Below, piece by piece: positions 54,664 through 63,557 of a stretch of 64,000 bases of DNA. Every line of letters starts with the position of its first letter. The first letter of the stretch is position 1. The notes beneath the pieces were generated by a model. It was not told the origin of the DNA. It worked only from the letters and a program-made list of their open reading frames with translations, and ran no database searches. The stretch spans positions 150,331 to 214,330 of the forward strand of contig CANNDC010000008.1 of assembly GCA_947503265.1 (NCBI GenBank), given 5' to 3'. A program made the position numbers and the translations under genes. This DNA is from an uncultured Alteromonadaceae bacterium. Its GTDB lineage: Bacteria > Pseudomonadota > Gammaproteobacteria > Enterobacterales > Alteromonadaceae.

Positions 54664-55170
54664 TTAAGGATTGTCCAGCAGGTCATCGAAGGCATTGGGG
54701 TCAGTCACATCTTGGATAAATTCACGTCCATTTGTAGGCAAAGGTACGTCATTTTCAGCTTGAGCAAACGCGGCTCTTGTATAGCTTGAGATATTGACCT
54801 GTTGAGCTTCAATAGTGATATTGACCGTTGCAGTGACGAAACCTGAAATACCATCACTGACTGAAAAAACAAAATTGTCGTTTCCGGTAACAGTCGCGTT
54901 GGGCTGATAAGTAAACTGGCCATTTGCATTCAGATCCACAGCACCCAGTGTCGGAGGCGTCTCAAGGCTAAAGGTTAAGCTATCCATTTCAGGATCAGTT
55001 GCGGTTAACCTATCCATAATTGCCGTATCAGATTCGGTCACCAAATCAATTGATACCACAACTGGCAACTGATTTGGCATTGGTAATTCTTTGTCATTGC
55101 CATCAAAACACCCTGCCACTAAGGTCGATAGTAATAAGATCAGAACGAATTTGATTTTTGCGTTATTCAT
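54664..55170 (-). CDS. Ig/cadherin-like lipoprotein
   Basis: 168 residues from the ATG at 55170, spaced correctly from AGGAG; the ATG two codons upstream sits directly on that site. Lipobox TLVAGC. The domain has DSLTFSLETPPTLGAVDLN and GNDNFVFSVSDG, typical of bacterial Ig/cadherin-like (VCBS-type) repeats. Short C-terminal tail. Lies 11 bp after the DUF4331 gene, same operon. Confidence 0.8.
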   Translation of the reverse strand: MNNAKIKFVLILLLSTLVAGCFDGNDKELPMPNQLPVVVSIDLVTESDTAIMDRLTATDPEMDSLTFSLETPPTLGAVDLNANGQFTYQPNATVTGNDNFVFSVSDGISGFVTATVNITIEAQQVNISSYTRAAFAQAENDVPLPTNGREFIQDVTDPNAFDDLLDNP

Positions 55171-55180
55171 ATTCATCTCC

Positions 55181-56773
55181 TTACTCGGAACCAGCGATAG
55201 GCGTAGCAAGATATGGAAAAACAGACATCATCATGTTGGCATTAATAGGAGCACCGTCTGTAAAGGGAACTGTACCCAACATGGCATCTTCAGGGGTACA
55301 CAATCCCAAGTCTGTATCTGCACCATTTACCGGAACTGGATGACAAAGTCGTCCCATTACTACCCGTAGTGCGATATCAACAACATCATCTCCTGGCCTG
55401 CGTCCGTTGGGAAACCCTGCTAAATCGTCTCCGGCTACGCCAAATGGAGATTGCATCTCTGCTGATTTAGCTGCAATCGCTGTGTTTAGACGTAGCATTT
55501 CTGATGGTGTCACTGTTTCTAATTGATTGACTCCCGCAAACCCCGTCAAAAAAGCAGTAACTAAGTCAACACGGGGAAAGTTTGTAGGCGCTAGGGTTTC
55601 AAAGTCAGTCTCTAACGTTGCATTCACGGCGTCTTTGAATAAGATGTTCAACAACTCCGGTAGGGTTGGATGCGTTACATAATCAGCAAATTGACCATCA
55701 TCTGTGGGGTGAGCCGTTGAAAATCTATCTTTATCTGATAGTCCGATCACAAGTTCATTTACCAATGGACTACCAAGTCGAGAAACTTGTGTTAGTGCAC
55801 CGCCATTCACTTCAACCTTGGCAAAATTGGCGTCCGGATTAAGAATCCGAGCTTGTGGCAAGCTAGCAGTTGTCCAAGCACCTATGGTGCCATTTCCATC
55901 ACCAACGACGCAGGACTTAGGCACTTCTACGGCTATAGCAGTCACATTTTTATCTTCAAGGTCGTCATTGGCTTGGTTCTGGGTGATACCACCAGGAAAA
56001 CCTCCGGCATCGCCCGCACCCGGCGAACTGTCGCCTTCAACGGGAACATAATTAACTAGATCAAATGTTTTTCCCAAATTCACAACGAACGGGTCTTTTC
56101 GCTGCCCTACAAATACCCTTGCCATTTTTTCACAATCAGGTAAAGCGAGATCGTAAATAAAGCTATTAGCGTATTGCGCATAACCAGCGCTGTCACCAAA
56201 GGTCTTGTTGCCTATATAGTCAAACGGTTTTGCAAAGGAAGAAGTATTGCTAGTGCTATTATTCAACGCCACACTGGAGCCGGATGATTGAGGACCAGAA
56301 ACTAGCGTGACTGAATAACTTTCTGAAAAGTTTGCGTTCCCTTGGTCTGAGGCACTTATACCGCCGATATTTTTCAACGGCACTGCTACCGTTCTTTGAT
56401 TGTCAGCCGGGCCGACCATCAACTGAATGCCATCGTTGCTATTCGGTAGCTCGGAAGCGAATCGGAACTGGAATGTTATATCTTCCACAGCGTCGCCATC
56501 ATTGTCGATATGGATACTGTAAACAGCAGCTGGATCCATGGCAAAGTAGTTAGGCCCACCATAGGCGTCTTGCAATGGAATATAATTGGCTATCATGGTG
56601 ACATAGTCATCGCGACCTGCCTCATAGCTGTTGAATACGTAAAAATCTGTAGAATCTAACGTTGGGAAACGACTAATATTAGGGGCTTCTCTGTGACTTG
56701 AAGCCTGTGCAACTTGTGAAATCATCACGCCAGCGACGAGACTCGCAACTAACGTTCTACTTAGCTTTATCAT
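55181..56773 (-). CDS. DUF4331 secreted protein
   Basis: 530 residues from the ATG at 56773 (AGGA seven bases upstream). Signal peptide (TLVASLVAGVMISQVAQA), then SSHREAPNISRFPTLDSTDFYVF, the unmistakable DUF4331 N-terminus with its Ser-His, and IHIDNDGDAVEDITFQF. Function unknown in the family; exported. First gene of the four-gene block enclosed by the 166-bp repeats. Confidence 0.92.
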   Translation of the reverse strand: MIKLSRTLVASLVAGVMISQVAQASSHREAPNISRFPTLDSTDFYVFNSYEAGRDDYVTMIANYIPLQDAYGGPNYFAMDPAAVYSIHIDNDGDAVEDITFQFRFASELPNSNDGIQLMVGPADNQRTVAVPLKNIGGISASDQGNANFSESYSVTLVSGPQSSGSSVALNNSTSNTSSFAKPFDYIGNKTFGDSAGYAQYANSFIYDLALPDCEKMARVFVGQRKDPFVVNLGKTFDLVNYVPVEGDSSPGAGDAGGFPGGITQNQANDDLEDKNVTAIAVEVPKSCVVGDGNGTIGAWTTASLPQARILNPDANFAKVEVNGGALTQVSRLGSPLVNELVIGLSDKDRFSTAHPTDDGQFADYVTHPTLPELLNILFKDAVNATLETDFETLAPTNFPRVDLVTAFLTGFAGVNQLETVTPSEMLRLNTAIAAKSAEMQSPFGVAGDDLAGFPNGRRPGDDVVDIALRVVMGRLCHPVPVNGADTDLGLCTPEDAMLGTVPFTDGAPINANMMMSVFPYLATPIAGSE

Positions 56774-56885
56774 AAGATATCCTTTTGAGTGTCCACACAA
56801 CAATATGCGCGGTTTTAATTAAGCTGTTATCAAGCCAAACGCTTAAGTCGTAGAATTGGATGCAATAAACTTTGGATTTAGTGAA

Positions 56886-57051
56886 TTTAGGGGCTGCTGA
56901 CCTTTGCTGTATGAATTTTGTTCTACAACGTGGTTGCCATCTAGAGCGACTTCTGCTCGCGGCGCTGATTTGAAAGCCTAGTGGCTCTAAGCTAAACGTC
57001 AGCTACTCAGAGCAGGAAGCGCTTAGGACGAACTCGAAGGGCAGAGTTTGT
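56886..57051 (+). repeat. 166-bp dispersed repeat, copy B
   Basis: Second copy of the element at 52165-52330, same orientation, no length change. Here GCTGAC (56896-56901) pairs with GTCAGC (56998-57003) and TAGAGC (56942-56947) with GCTCTA (56984-56989) perfectly; the two copy-A differences in these stems are C to T changes that keep G-U pairing. Lies between the DUF4331 promoter region and the anti-sigma gene end. Confidence 0.85.
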
Positions 57052-57160
57052 ACTTAAGGGGAAGGAGCCTTAAAACTTAAAAAGACATTGAAACGAATCA
57101 AAAGGCCAGGTTCAAGCGACATTACTAGCGCGTCATCACTCACGATTGTTGAACGACTAC

Positions 57161-57194
57161 AATCGTGCTTCTTTGTATCAAAAGAAGCACGATT
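57161..57194. repeat. 14-bp perfect hairpin after the sigma/anti-sigma operon
   Basis: AATCGTGCTTCTTT (57161-57174) and AAAGAAGCACGATT (57181-57194) with loop GTATCA. No T tract on either side, so a terminator or a protein/RNA structure site. It lies ~40 bp after the end of the anti-sigma gene. Confidence 0.75.
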
Positions 57195-57231
57195 CGCCGC
57201 AAAACTGACCGCAGGGATCAACAATCTGTGG

Positions 57232-57939
57232 TTACAAAATCGCAAGTTCAGCGATATACAATACCTGTGTTGGTGACCCGTTAGGTGAGCCGCCTAGCGG
57301 CTCTAAACTAACAGCAAGAGCTGCAATATCAATTTGGTCGAATTGAGGGTTCTTATCCAACTTAACATCGCCATCTTGTGGCAATAAACCCAACGATATA
57401 GGCGCACTTCCGTCTTTTGGAACCATCCAAAGTTGATAATCATTGTTTGCCAACTTAGGTAAGTTGGCAGTCGCAACTACATCAATTGAGTCAGGATATA
57501 TTTCAATTAACCACAAGGATTTACTATCTTCGTCTTGCACAACAGTAAATTGTTCAGAATCTGTTGAAACATCAAGACTTGGTTGGACAATCAGCACAGC
57601 TAAAACTAAGGCCGCAGCTGTCGCCAGTACTGACCAAGACTTCCACAAATTCGGTTTAGGTTTTGAAGTTTGAAGCGTACTAACCTTATTGCTATTACCC
57701 TCTGTATGTTCTGCGTCCAAACGCTCAACTATTTTTTGCCATACGACTGGATCAGGCGCCACTGGCTTAAGTTGTGCTCCCAAAGCATTAATGTGATTTT
57801 CCCATTGATATGTGGTATCTCTTATCTCGGAATAACGCATCATTAGCGTTTGATATCGTTTGCGAGCCAATCCTCGCATTGTGCCAATAACATATTCAGC
57901 TGCGAGAGCATGTCGGGTTTGTTCAGCTAAGTAATTCAT
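57232..57939 (-). CDS. Anti-sigma factor (RskA-like)
   Basis: About 235 residues from the ATG at 57939, which overlaps the sigma stop as ATGA. N-terminal zinc-finger-like helical region (LAAEYVIGTMRGLARKRYQTL), TM helix (SVLATAAALVLAVLIVQPSL, ~100-120) and an extracytoplasmic RskA C-terminal domain (LWLIEIYPDSIDVVATANLPK, DYQLWMVPKDGSAPISLG). It should sequester the ECF sigma encoded upstream. Confidence 0.9.
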   Translation of the reverse strand: MNYLAEQTRHALAAEYVIGTMRGLARKRYQTLMMRYSEIRDTTYQWENHINALGAQLKPVAPDPVVWQKIVERLDAEHTEGNSNKVSTLQTSKPKPNLWKSWSVLATAAALVLAVLIVQPSLDVSTDSEQFTVVQDEDSKSLWLIEIYPDSIDVVATANLPKLANNDYQLWMVPKDGSAPISLGLLPQDGDVKLDKNPQFDQIDIAALAVSLEPLGGSPNGSPTQVLYIAELAIL

Positions 57940-58466
57940 AATCCTAGACACCTTTTTAGCAACGCAATACCACGTCTAATTAAACTCTTTGTTGAACCCA
58001 GCGGGCTATCGATATGTTGCGTGACTTCTTGATGAGTCAAACCGCAAAAATAAGCAAGGTGGATCGCTTGTTTTTGCTTGTTTTCTAATTCGTCCAAACA
58101 ATAGTCGAGCTGTCGCTTCTCTTGTGCGGGTAATTGAGATAATTCGTGTTCAGAGAAATAATTCGTTTCCTCCAATTGCTCTTCTTTTCTAACATTATGA
58201 TATCGAAGAGCATCCAACGCTCGATAACGAACAATACTGATCATCCACGTAAGTACTGTTCCCCGACCTTGTTGATACTCACCCGCGTTGTGCCAAATAC
58301 GAATATAGGCCTCCTGAACAGCATCTTCAGCCAAATCTTTTCTAGTCAATATTTTCAGACCAACAGCGTAAAGCTGCGCACAGGTAGCATCGTAAAGTGT
58401 TTGAAATGCTGCTCGGTCGCCAGTAGCTATTTTAGCTAATAACTTCAGGTGCTCCTCGTGTTCCAT
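57936..58466 (-). CDS. ECF sigma factor (SigK-like)
   Basis: 176 residues. Region 2 includes DLAEDAVQEAYIRIWHNAGEY with the -10-binding helices, and region 4 has LAYFCGLTHQEVTQHIDSPLGSTKSLIRRG. GGAGA precedes the ATG. Translationally coupled to the RskA-like gene. May control the DUF4331 block. Confidence 0.94.
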   Translation of the reverse strand: MEHEEHLKLLAKIATGDRAAFQTLYDATCAQLYAVGLKILTRKDLAEDAVQEAYIRIWHNAGEYQQGRGTVLTWMISIVRYRALDALRYHNVRKEEQLEETNYFSEHELSQLPAQEKRQLDYCLDELENKQKQAIHLAYFCGLTHQEVTQHIDSPLGSTKSLIRRGIALLKRCLGL

Positions 58467-58762
58467 TTATTCTCCAATCATTGCTGTAGTCAGATTTTGT
58501 TAGAAAAAACATCTCGTTTCGCTAGCCGCTATATCTGATTAATTTTTAGCTTAGGGCCAGCGCCCCATAATATCAACGCATTTAACAGGACCATTACGAT
58601 ACAAGCCACTCCGATAAGTATTGCTTTGGACAGTCATCACTTTGGTTAGGCAATGCTTTGTAAAGGCATTACTTTGAATAGCATAGCTTTATAAAGGATT
58701 AACCCCATAGTATCGGTATTTTTAGCTGTATTAGTAGCCAAACGACTAAATCATTATTTTGG
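58467..58762. other. 296-bp intergenic region
   Basis: Divergent promoter region between the ECF sigma gene and the PqiA-like gene. Contains imperfect repeats of GCTTTGTAAAGG / GCTTTATAAAGG type around 58651-58698. No gene or strong hairpin seen. Confidence 0.3.
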
Positions 58763-59380
58763 ATGCAAAAAACATTTCAGTGTAGGATGTTTTTATTTGA
58801 GCAATGGAATTTTAGTTTGATTAGAAGACATCTTGGATTTGGCCTTAATCTAGCAGCACTAGGTCTTTTTGTACCGGGAATACTATTACCTATGTTTTCC
58901 TTAAATATGGAAATGGCGGGCAGCTTAAGTGGCTCTTCCCTTGTTTCAACAATCGTTGATAAAGAGCTTTCAATCATAGCAACCGTGCAAGAACTCTGGG
59001 AAGATCAGCGAATGCTGGTTGCTGCATTGATATTTCTGTTTTCAGTGTGTATACCGGTGCTAAAAACGTCTCTTGTGGGGCTTGCTTATTTTAAACCAGG
59101 TACGCAGACAGAAAAAAGGCTGTTCAATTTCGTTTCAAATATTGGAAAATGGTCCATGGCAGATGTGTTTGTCGTAGCGGTATTCCTTGCCATATTATCG
59201 ACCAACCATGCCGAGACTGCCGATACCCATAACTTTAGTGTATTTGGTTTTAAATTGGCGCTTGATATTAGTACCCAGACGTTTTCAGCAGTAGGCGAAG
59301 GATTTTATTATTTTACCGCTTATTGCATCGTTTCACTTATTGGAACTCACTTGGCTTGGTCTGCTATTGATAAGCATTGA
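58763..59380 (+). CDS. PqiA-like (paraquat-inducible protein A) membrane protein
   Basis: 205 residues with about four membrane helices. GKWSMADVFVVAVFLAILS is the PqiA-family core. A single PqiA domain, not the double one of E. coli PqiA. Start uncertain between 58763 and an ATG at 58787. Stands alone. Confidence 0.82.
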   Translation: MQKTFQCRMFLFEQWNFSLIRRHLGFGLNLAALGLFVPGILLPMFSLNMEMAGSLSGSSLVSTIVDKELSIIATVQELWEDQRMLVAALIFLFSVCIPVLKTSLVGLAYFKPGTQTEKRLFNFVSNIGKWSMADVFVVAVFLAILSTNHAETADTHNFSVFGFKLALDISTQTFSAVGEGFYYFTAYCIVSLIGTHLAWSAIDKH

Positions 59381-59457
59381 ACTAGCCTTGCAACCTATCT
59401 GCAATCCAAATTTTGAAGGAATTAACACAGAAATCAAATGACACTGTTTTAGAAAAG

Positions 59458-59477
59458 CTAGGGTTTGTTGACCCTAA
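59458..59477. repeat. Short motif related to the dispersed repeat
   Basis: CTAGGGTTTGTTGACCCTAA, close to the 36640 motif and to the heads of the 166-bp repeats. Confidence 0.4.
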
Positions 59478-59496
59478 TGTTGACCTTTGGGGAGGG

Positions 59497-59561
59497 TGAT
59501 TATTGTGACGCGCAGTGGTGTCACAATAATCAGAATATAAGAGGAAGCAGTCTCTTATATT
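59497..59561. terminator. Two tandem hairpins between convergent genes
   Basis: TGATTATTGTGAC (59497-59509) / GTCACAATAATCA (59520-59532), a 13-bp perfect stem, then AATATAAGAG (59534-59543) / CTCTTATATT (59552-59561), a 10-bp stem followed by AAACTTTTT. Between the convergent PqiA-like and PEP-CTERM genes, so probable bidirectional termination or RNA protection. Confidence 0.6.
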
Positions 59562-59572
59562 AAACTTTTTGG

Positions 59573-60391
59573 TTAAGCTTGTTTACGACGCTTAACAGCT
59601 AACAAACCAAATAAACCTAGCGCCAGAATCGCCAAAGTTTCCGGTTCTGCAACTTGGGTAACTGAGATTCGCGCCACTTCAAATCCAGCAGCGGTGAAAT
59701 CTGCTGCAGCTTGATCTATGGTGTAACCCGTCGGTGTGTTACTGCCAATTATCGCAAGACCGCCAGGTAAAACGGAAAGACCGTTACTGAAAGTCACAAC
59801 ACCACCTTCGTCTTGTCTTGGCTCAGCTCCACCTCCTACTAGGAAAGGCGCACCGAAACCACGATTTAACTCAGTTCCAGCATCATATACTTCAGATCCT
59901 AACACTAGAATTTCAAGCTCTTGAAAAATTCCCTGCGCGTTAAACAATGAGTAAGCCAGTGGATTATCATTACCTATAAAGGCATCGTTGGTTGGAATCA
60001 ACATAGATAAAAAGCTAAAATAGCCACTGGTTGTCGGATCAACACTAAAAAAGCCCGAAGTCGCTGATTCACCCGGCTCGAATACTGGAGCATTTCCACC
60101 AAAGGCAAAGATAGTCCCGTCTGTTCCACTCGGATTAGAAGCAGCGAAGTCACTTGAAATATCGCCTGTAGCGCCATTTTCAGCTAGGTTTTGTAATGAT
60201 GCTGAAGCCGATGAGCCCGCATCAAACGAATCGAATGTACCATCATGGAATCCAACCCAAACTGGCGTGATTGCTAGGCCACCATCATCAAACAAGTTTG
60301 ATACTTCAACCTCCACAACCGCAGCAGTTGCACTTAGCGACAAGCTCAATCCAAGTGCTAAGGTTGCAATTCCTTTGTTTATAATTTTCAT
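59573..60391 (-). CDS. Spondin-like PEP-CTERM protein
   Basis: About 272 residues from the ATG at 60391 (GGAAAAAG upstream). Signal peptide (GIATLALGLSLSLSATAA), a spondin-like domain (VEVSNLFDDGGLAITPVWVGFHDG, FSFLSMLIPTNDAFIGNDNP), then AEPETLAILALGLFGLLAVKRRKQ, a PEP-CTERM sorting signal with TM helix and basic end. An exosortase elsewhere should process it. Confidence 0.9.
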   Translation of the reverse strand: MKIINKGIATLALGLSLSLSATAAVVEVEVSNLFDDGGLAITPVWVGFHDGTFDSFDAGSSASASLQNLAENGATGDISSDFAASNPSGTDGTIFAFGGNAPVFEPGESATSGFFSVDPTTSGYFSFLSMLIPTNDAFIGNDNPLAYSLFNAQGIFQELEILVLGSEVYDAGTELNRGFGAPFLVGGGAEPRQDEGGVVTFSNGLSVLPGGLAIIGSNTPTGYTIDQAAADFTAAGFEVARISVTQVAEPETLAILALGLFGLLAVKRRKQA

Positions 60392-60638
60392 AATACTTTT
60401 TCCAAAATCTTCCCAAAGATTTAGCAATACCCTTTTTTACTTAGAGTTTGCCGTGTGCGCTCATGTTTTGCGCTACTTAAAATGCGTCGAAACAACAATG
60501 ATGCATATAACTACTTTCAGCGTGATGGACTTTAGAATTAGCACATCATATTCGACGCAAAACTGTGTAAAAAACACAAGCCTTAGGAAGTCTAGGAGGA
60601 AGATCTCACAAAAGTATCACAGAGGTGTCACGAAAAGG

Positions 60639-61508
60639 TCATAGATTCCCTTCGAGTAAGTCCCGTTGTTTAAGAATATACTCAGATATAAAATCCATTA
60701 ACCGTTTAATCCGTGGAGTATTCCGAGAATCAGGGTGCATTAAAATCCATATTTGTTGAAAAGGAACTGGCTGGGCACTTTCCAGTCGCACCAAACTAGC
60801 CTCTTGATCTGCGATGTAACAAGCGCCTCGGGTAAGTCCAAACCCTGCAACCGCAGCCTGATGTCTGCCTAGAACGTCATTGATTCGTAATCCTACAGGC
60901 ACATCTTTATAAGCCGATTCATGAGTCCAGCTAGGGAATTCAGAATCTTCTGGTTTACCTATCCAACGTAGGTCTTGTCTTGGTGTGTTTAGCAAGTACT
61001 CTTTATTCGCATAAAAGCACAATGAATAAGGAATTAGCCTTCGTCCAACCAAATGTTCCTCTGGGTGATTTTGTCCACGAATCACAATATCTGCTTCAAG
61101 TTTATCTAAGCTTTCGATTTCAAAGGTATTACGGATCGTCAATTCAATTTGCGGATAGAGTTGAGTAAATTGATAGAGGGAATCGCCAAGTAAAAACTGA
61201 CCAATGGTCGGCGGCAGCGATAAGGTAATCTTACCTGCTAAGTCTGTCCCCAATGATTGTTTTGCGCGTGTGGCAGCTAAATCTGTATTTTCAATTTTTT
61301 CTGCTGCGGCAAAAAGCGTTTGCCCAAGCTCTGTTAATAAATAACCTTTTGCGGTGCGTTCAAACACCACTGCGTTGAATTGATGATTTAATAAGTCAAG
61401 ACGCCTTGACAGGGTTGCGTGATTAACATTTAGCTCTTCGGCCGCCTTTCTTAATGTTTTCTTGCGAGCAATCGCAAGAATAATTTGATAATCATTCCAA
61501 TTTTTCAT
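60639..61508 (-). CDS. LysR-family transcriptional regulator
   Basis: 289 residues. N-terminal winged HTH (IILAIARKKTLRKAAEELNVNHATLSRRLDLL) and a LysR-type effector domain. Divergent from the methyltransferase-fusion gene with ~100 bp between, the usual layout for a regulator and its target. Effector unknown. Confidence 0.9.
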   Translation of the reverse strand: MKNWNDYQIILAIARKKTLRKAAEELNVNHATLSRRLDLLNHQFNAVVFERTAKGYLLTELGQTLFAAAEKIENTDLAATRAKQSLGTDLAGKITLSLPPTIGQFLLGDSLYQFTQLYPQIELTIRNTFEIESLDKLEADIVIRGQNHPEEHLVGRRLIPYSLCFYANKEYLLNTPRQDLRWIGKPEDSEFPSWTHESAYKDVPVGLRINDVLGRHQAAVAGFGLTRGACYIADQEASLVRLESAQPVPFQQIWILMHPDSRNTPRIKRLMDFISEYILKQRDLLEGNL

Positions 61509-61609
61509 TGGTGCAATATTGCACCAAAAAGAAATAAATTCAATCCGCGACGACGAATTTCCAGCTTGTTATTTTATCACTACCATTTCGATACAAAGTT
61601 AACTCAACC

Positions 61610-62758
61610 ATGAAAATAGCGGTTCAACTGATTCTGATCTTTATTATTATTCATTCGGCGTACGCCTTCTCTGAAACTTCTCCCAAACCGTCTGCAAAGC
61701 ACTTTTTCCAGCATTATCTGGATGCATACAACGAATTTGACCCACTAAAAGCATCCAAACATTATGCGCCAGAAGTGCTGGTTTCTGGGATAGCCAATTC
61801 GCCAGCGGTGATGACTCAAGCCCAAATGCACAAACTACTTGATGGTTTTTTGGCACGGCAAAAACAAAAAGGCATCGTAAAGTTTGAGTGGGAAACCTTT
61901 CAAGTCCATTTGCTCAGTGATTCTCTGGCGATTTCTAGTAGTGTTGCCGCAAGGTACGATGAAAACAAACGTCTGGTCGATCGAGCGTCTGCTGTTATGC
62001 AAGCACATCTAGGTGAAAACAGCTGGAAAATCACTTCATTGACTATCCATGATCACAATAATGTATTGCCTCTTACTACAGTGCAGAGAGAAAAATCCTA
62101 CGCGGCCATACTACAGAGCGAAGAGCGCCCCGAAAGTGACAAGCTGAGGGATCGCCGAAGGAAGCCCATAGAGGTCATGCAGTTTGCAGGCATTCAAAGT
62201 GGTTGGACGGTATTAGATTTAATCGCTTCAGGTGGTTACTACACTGAAGTACTATCCCATAGAGTTGGCCCCCTCGGAAAAGTCTATGCGCAAAACCCTT
62301 CGTTTATATTGACTGTACGTGACGGTATTTTTAATCAACAACTAACCAAACGATTAGCCGGAAACCGATTGGCAAACGTTGAACGACTCGATACTGAACT
62401 GGGAGAACTTGGTCTGAACCAAGAGCTTGATGCTATGACAATGGTGCTGAATTATCATGATTTTTATAATCAACCTGAAAATAAAAGGCGCAGTGATCTT
62501 GCTGATATGAAAAACGCCTTAAAGAAAGGAGGCTTGTTCATCGTGATTGACTCTAACGCCAAACCAGACAAACATGATCCTCAGTTGCATCGGATTAACA
62601 GTGAAAGGGCAAAAAATGAAATCGTTTCTGCTGGGTTTTCCTTAAAGAAAGAGGGTTATTTCCTTCGCAACTCAAAAGATCCCCTCGACATTTCAGTCTT
62701 TGACAAACAAATCAGAGGGTTTACAGATCGTTTTGTGTTTGTTTTCGAAAAATCATAA
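61610..62758 (+). CDS. Exported SnoaL-like/methyltransferase fusion
   Basis: 382 residues. Signal peptide (MKIAVQLILIFIIIHSAYAF), a SnoaL/NTF2-like domain (~28-155), then a class I methyltransferase-like domain (~175-380) with WTVLDLIASGGYYTEVLSHRVG (motif I region, GGxxT), and LKKGGLFIVIDSNAK. The second half resembles periplasmic methyltransferase-fold proteins; SAM availability in the periplasm is uncertain. Probably controlled by the divergent LysR. Confidence 0.8.
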   Translation: MKIAVQLILIFIIIHSAYAFSETSPKPSAKHFFQHYLDAYNEFDPLKASKHYAPEVLVSGIANSPAVMTQAQMHKLLDGFLARQKQKGIVKFEWETFQVHLLSDSLAISSSVAARYDENKRLVDRASAVMQAHLGENSWKITSLTIHDHNNVLPLTTVQREKSYAAILQSEERPESDKLRDRRRKPIEVMQFAGIQSGWTVLDLIASGGYYTEVLSHRVGPLGKVYAQNPSFILTVRDGIFNQQLTKRLAGNRLANVERLDTELGELGLNQELDAMTMVLNYHDFYNQPENKRRSDLADMKNALKKGGLFIVIDSNAKPDKHDPQLHRINSERAKNEIVSAGFSLKKEGYFLRNSKDPLDISVFDKQIRGFTDRFVFVFEKS

Positions 62759-63011
62759 TGGCGTTAGATAGCGGATTCACAATTCAAATCCCCTTTTGGT
62801 CATATTGACCTTCGCTGACTGTTTTTAACTAATCTGATGGCAAGGATATTTGAGTCGCCAATAAAACCTGAATAAGGATAGAAAATACCAAACAATCAGT
62901 TTATGCCACAATGAACTGATTTAATATCGTCAATGCATGGCCTCTAAACTCAAATTGAGGCAATGCAAAATAAAAATGAACCGTTGAGACTTTCTACATG
63001 ACCTTTATTGT

Positions 63012-63557
63012 ATGAAACGAAATAGCGAAACAATTCTGACCGAGTGGCTAGTGATAAATTGCCAGATGGGAAATGAGCAGGCATTAGAGCAACTTATGTC
63101 TATTTGGTATCCGAAACTCAAAGGGTATGCGCATAAATTTATCTTTGATAAAAGTGCAATCGATGATGTTGTTCAAGACACACTTATGGATGCTAGCAAA
63201 ACGATTCGAAGATTAAATGACCCTAGCGCTTTTCCTAAATGGCTCTACCAAATGCTGCAGAATAAATGTGTGAATGCCATTCGCGTTCAAAGCAAACATA
63301 ATAAAATTCAGCAAGCAGTTAACGAGCAAAATACGGAGCTAGCAGAAAATCTAGACAAAGACGAAGAACCAGTTTCGCTGGATATTTCAGGTCTAGATGC
63401 AGAATCTCAGCAACTTTTATATTTGCACTACTTTGAAGAGTTTTCGATTCCAGACATAAGCCAAATTTTAAAGGTCCCGGAAGGCACCCTTAAATCTAGG
63501 CTATTCAACATTAGAAAGAAATTGAAAAGAACCTTAACGGGAGAAAGAAATGACTGA
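63012..63557 (+). CDS. ECF sigma factor
   Basis: 181 residues: region 2 with IDDVVQDTLMDASKTIRRL and region 4 with YLHYFEEFSIPDISQILKVPEGTLKSRLFNIRKKLKR. Overlaps the next gene by eight bases, typical of a sigma/regulator pair. Confidence 0.88.
   Translation: MKRNSETILTEWLVINCQMGNEQALEQLMSIWYPKLKGYAHKFIFDKSAIDDVVQDTLMDASKTIRRLNDPSAFPKWLYQMLQNKCVNAIRVQSKHNKIQQAVNEQNTELAENLDKDEEPVSLDISGLDAESQQLLYLHYFEEFSIPDISQILKVPEGTLKSRLFNIRKKLKRTLTGERND

Noticed and set aside
57088..57276. 62-codon open frame between repeat B and the anti-sigma gene
   Set aside because: Overlaps the 14-bp hairpin and the anti-sigma gene end; no ribosome site.
62894..62921. 8-bp inverted repeat AATCAGTT/AACTGATT upstream of the second ECF sigma gene
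   Set aside because: Short, with no T tract and no other copies seen.
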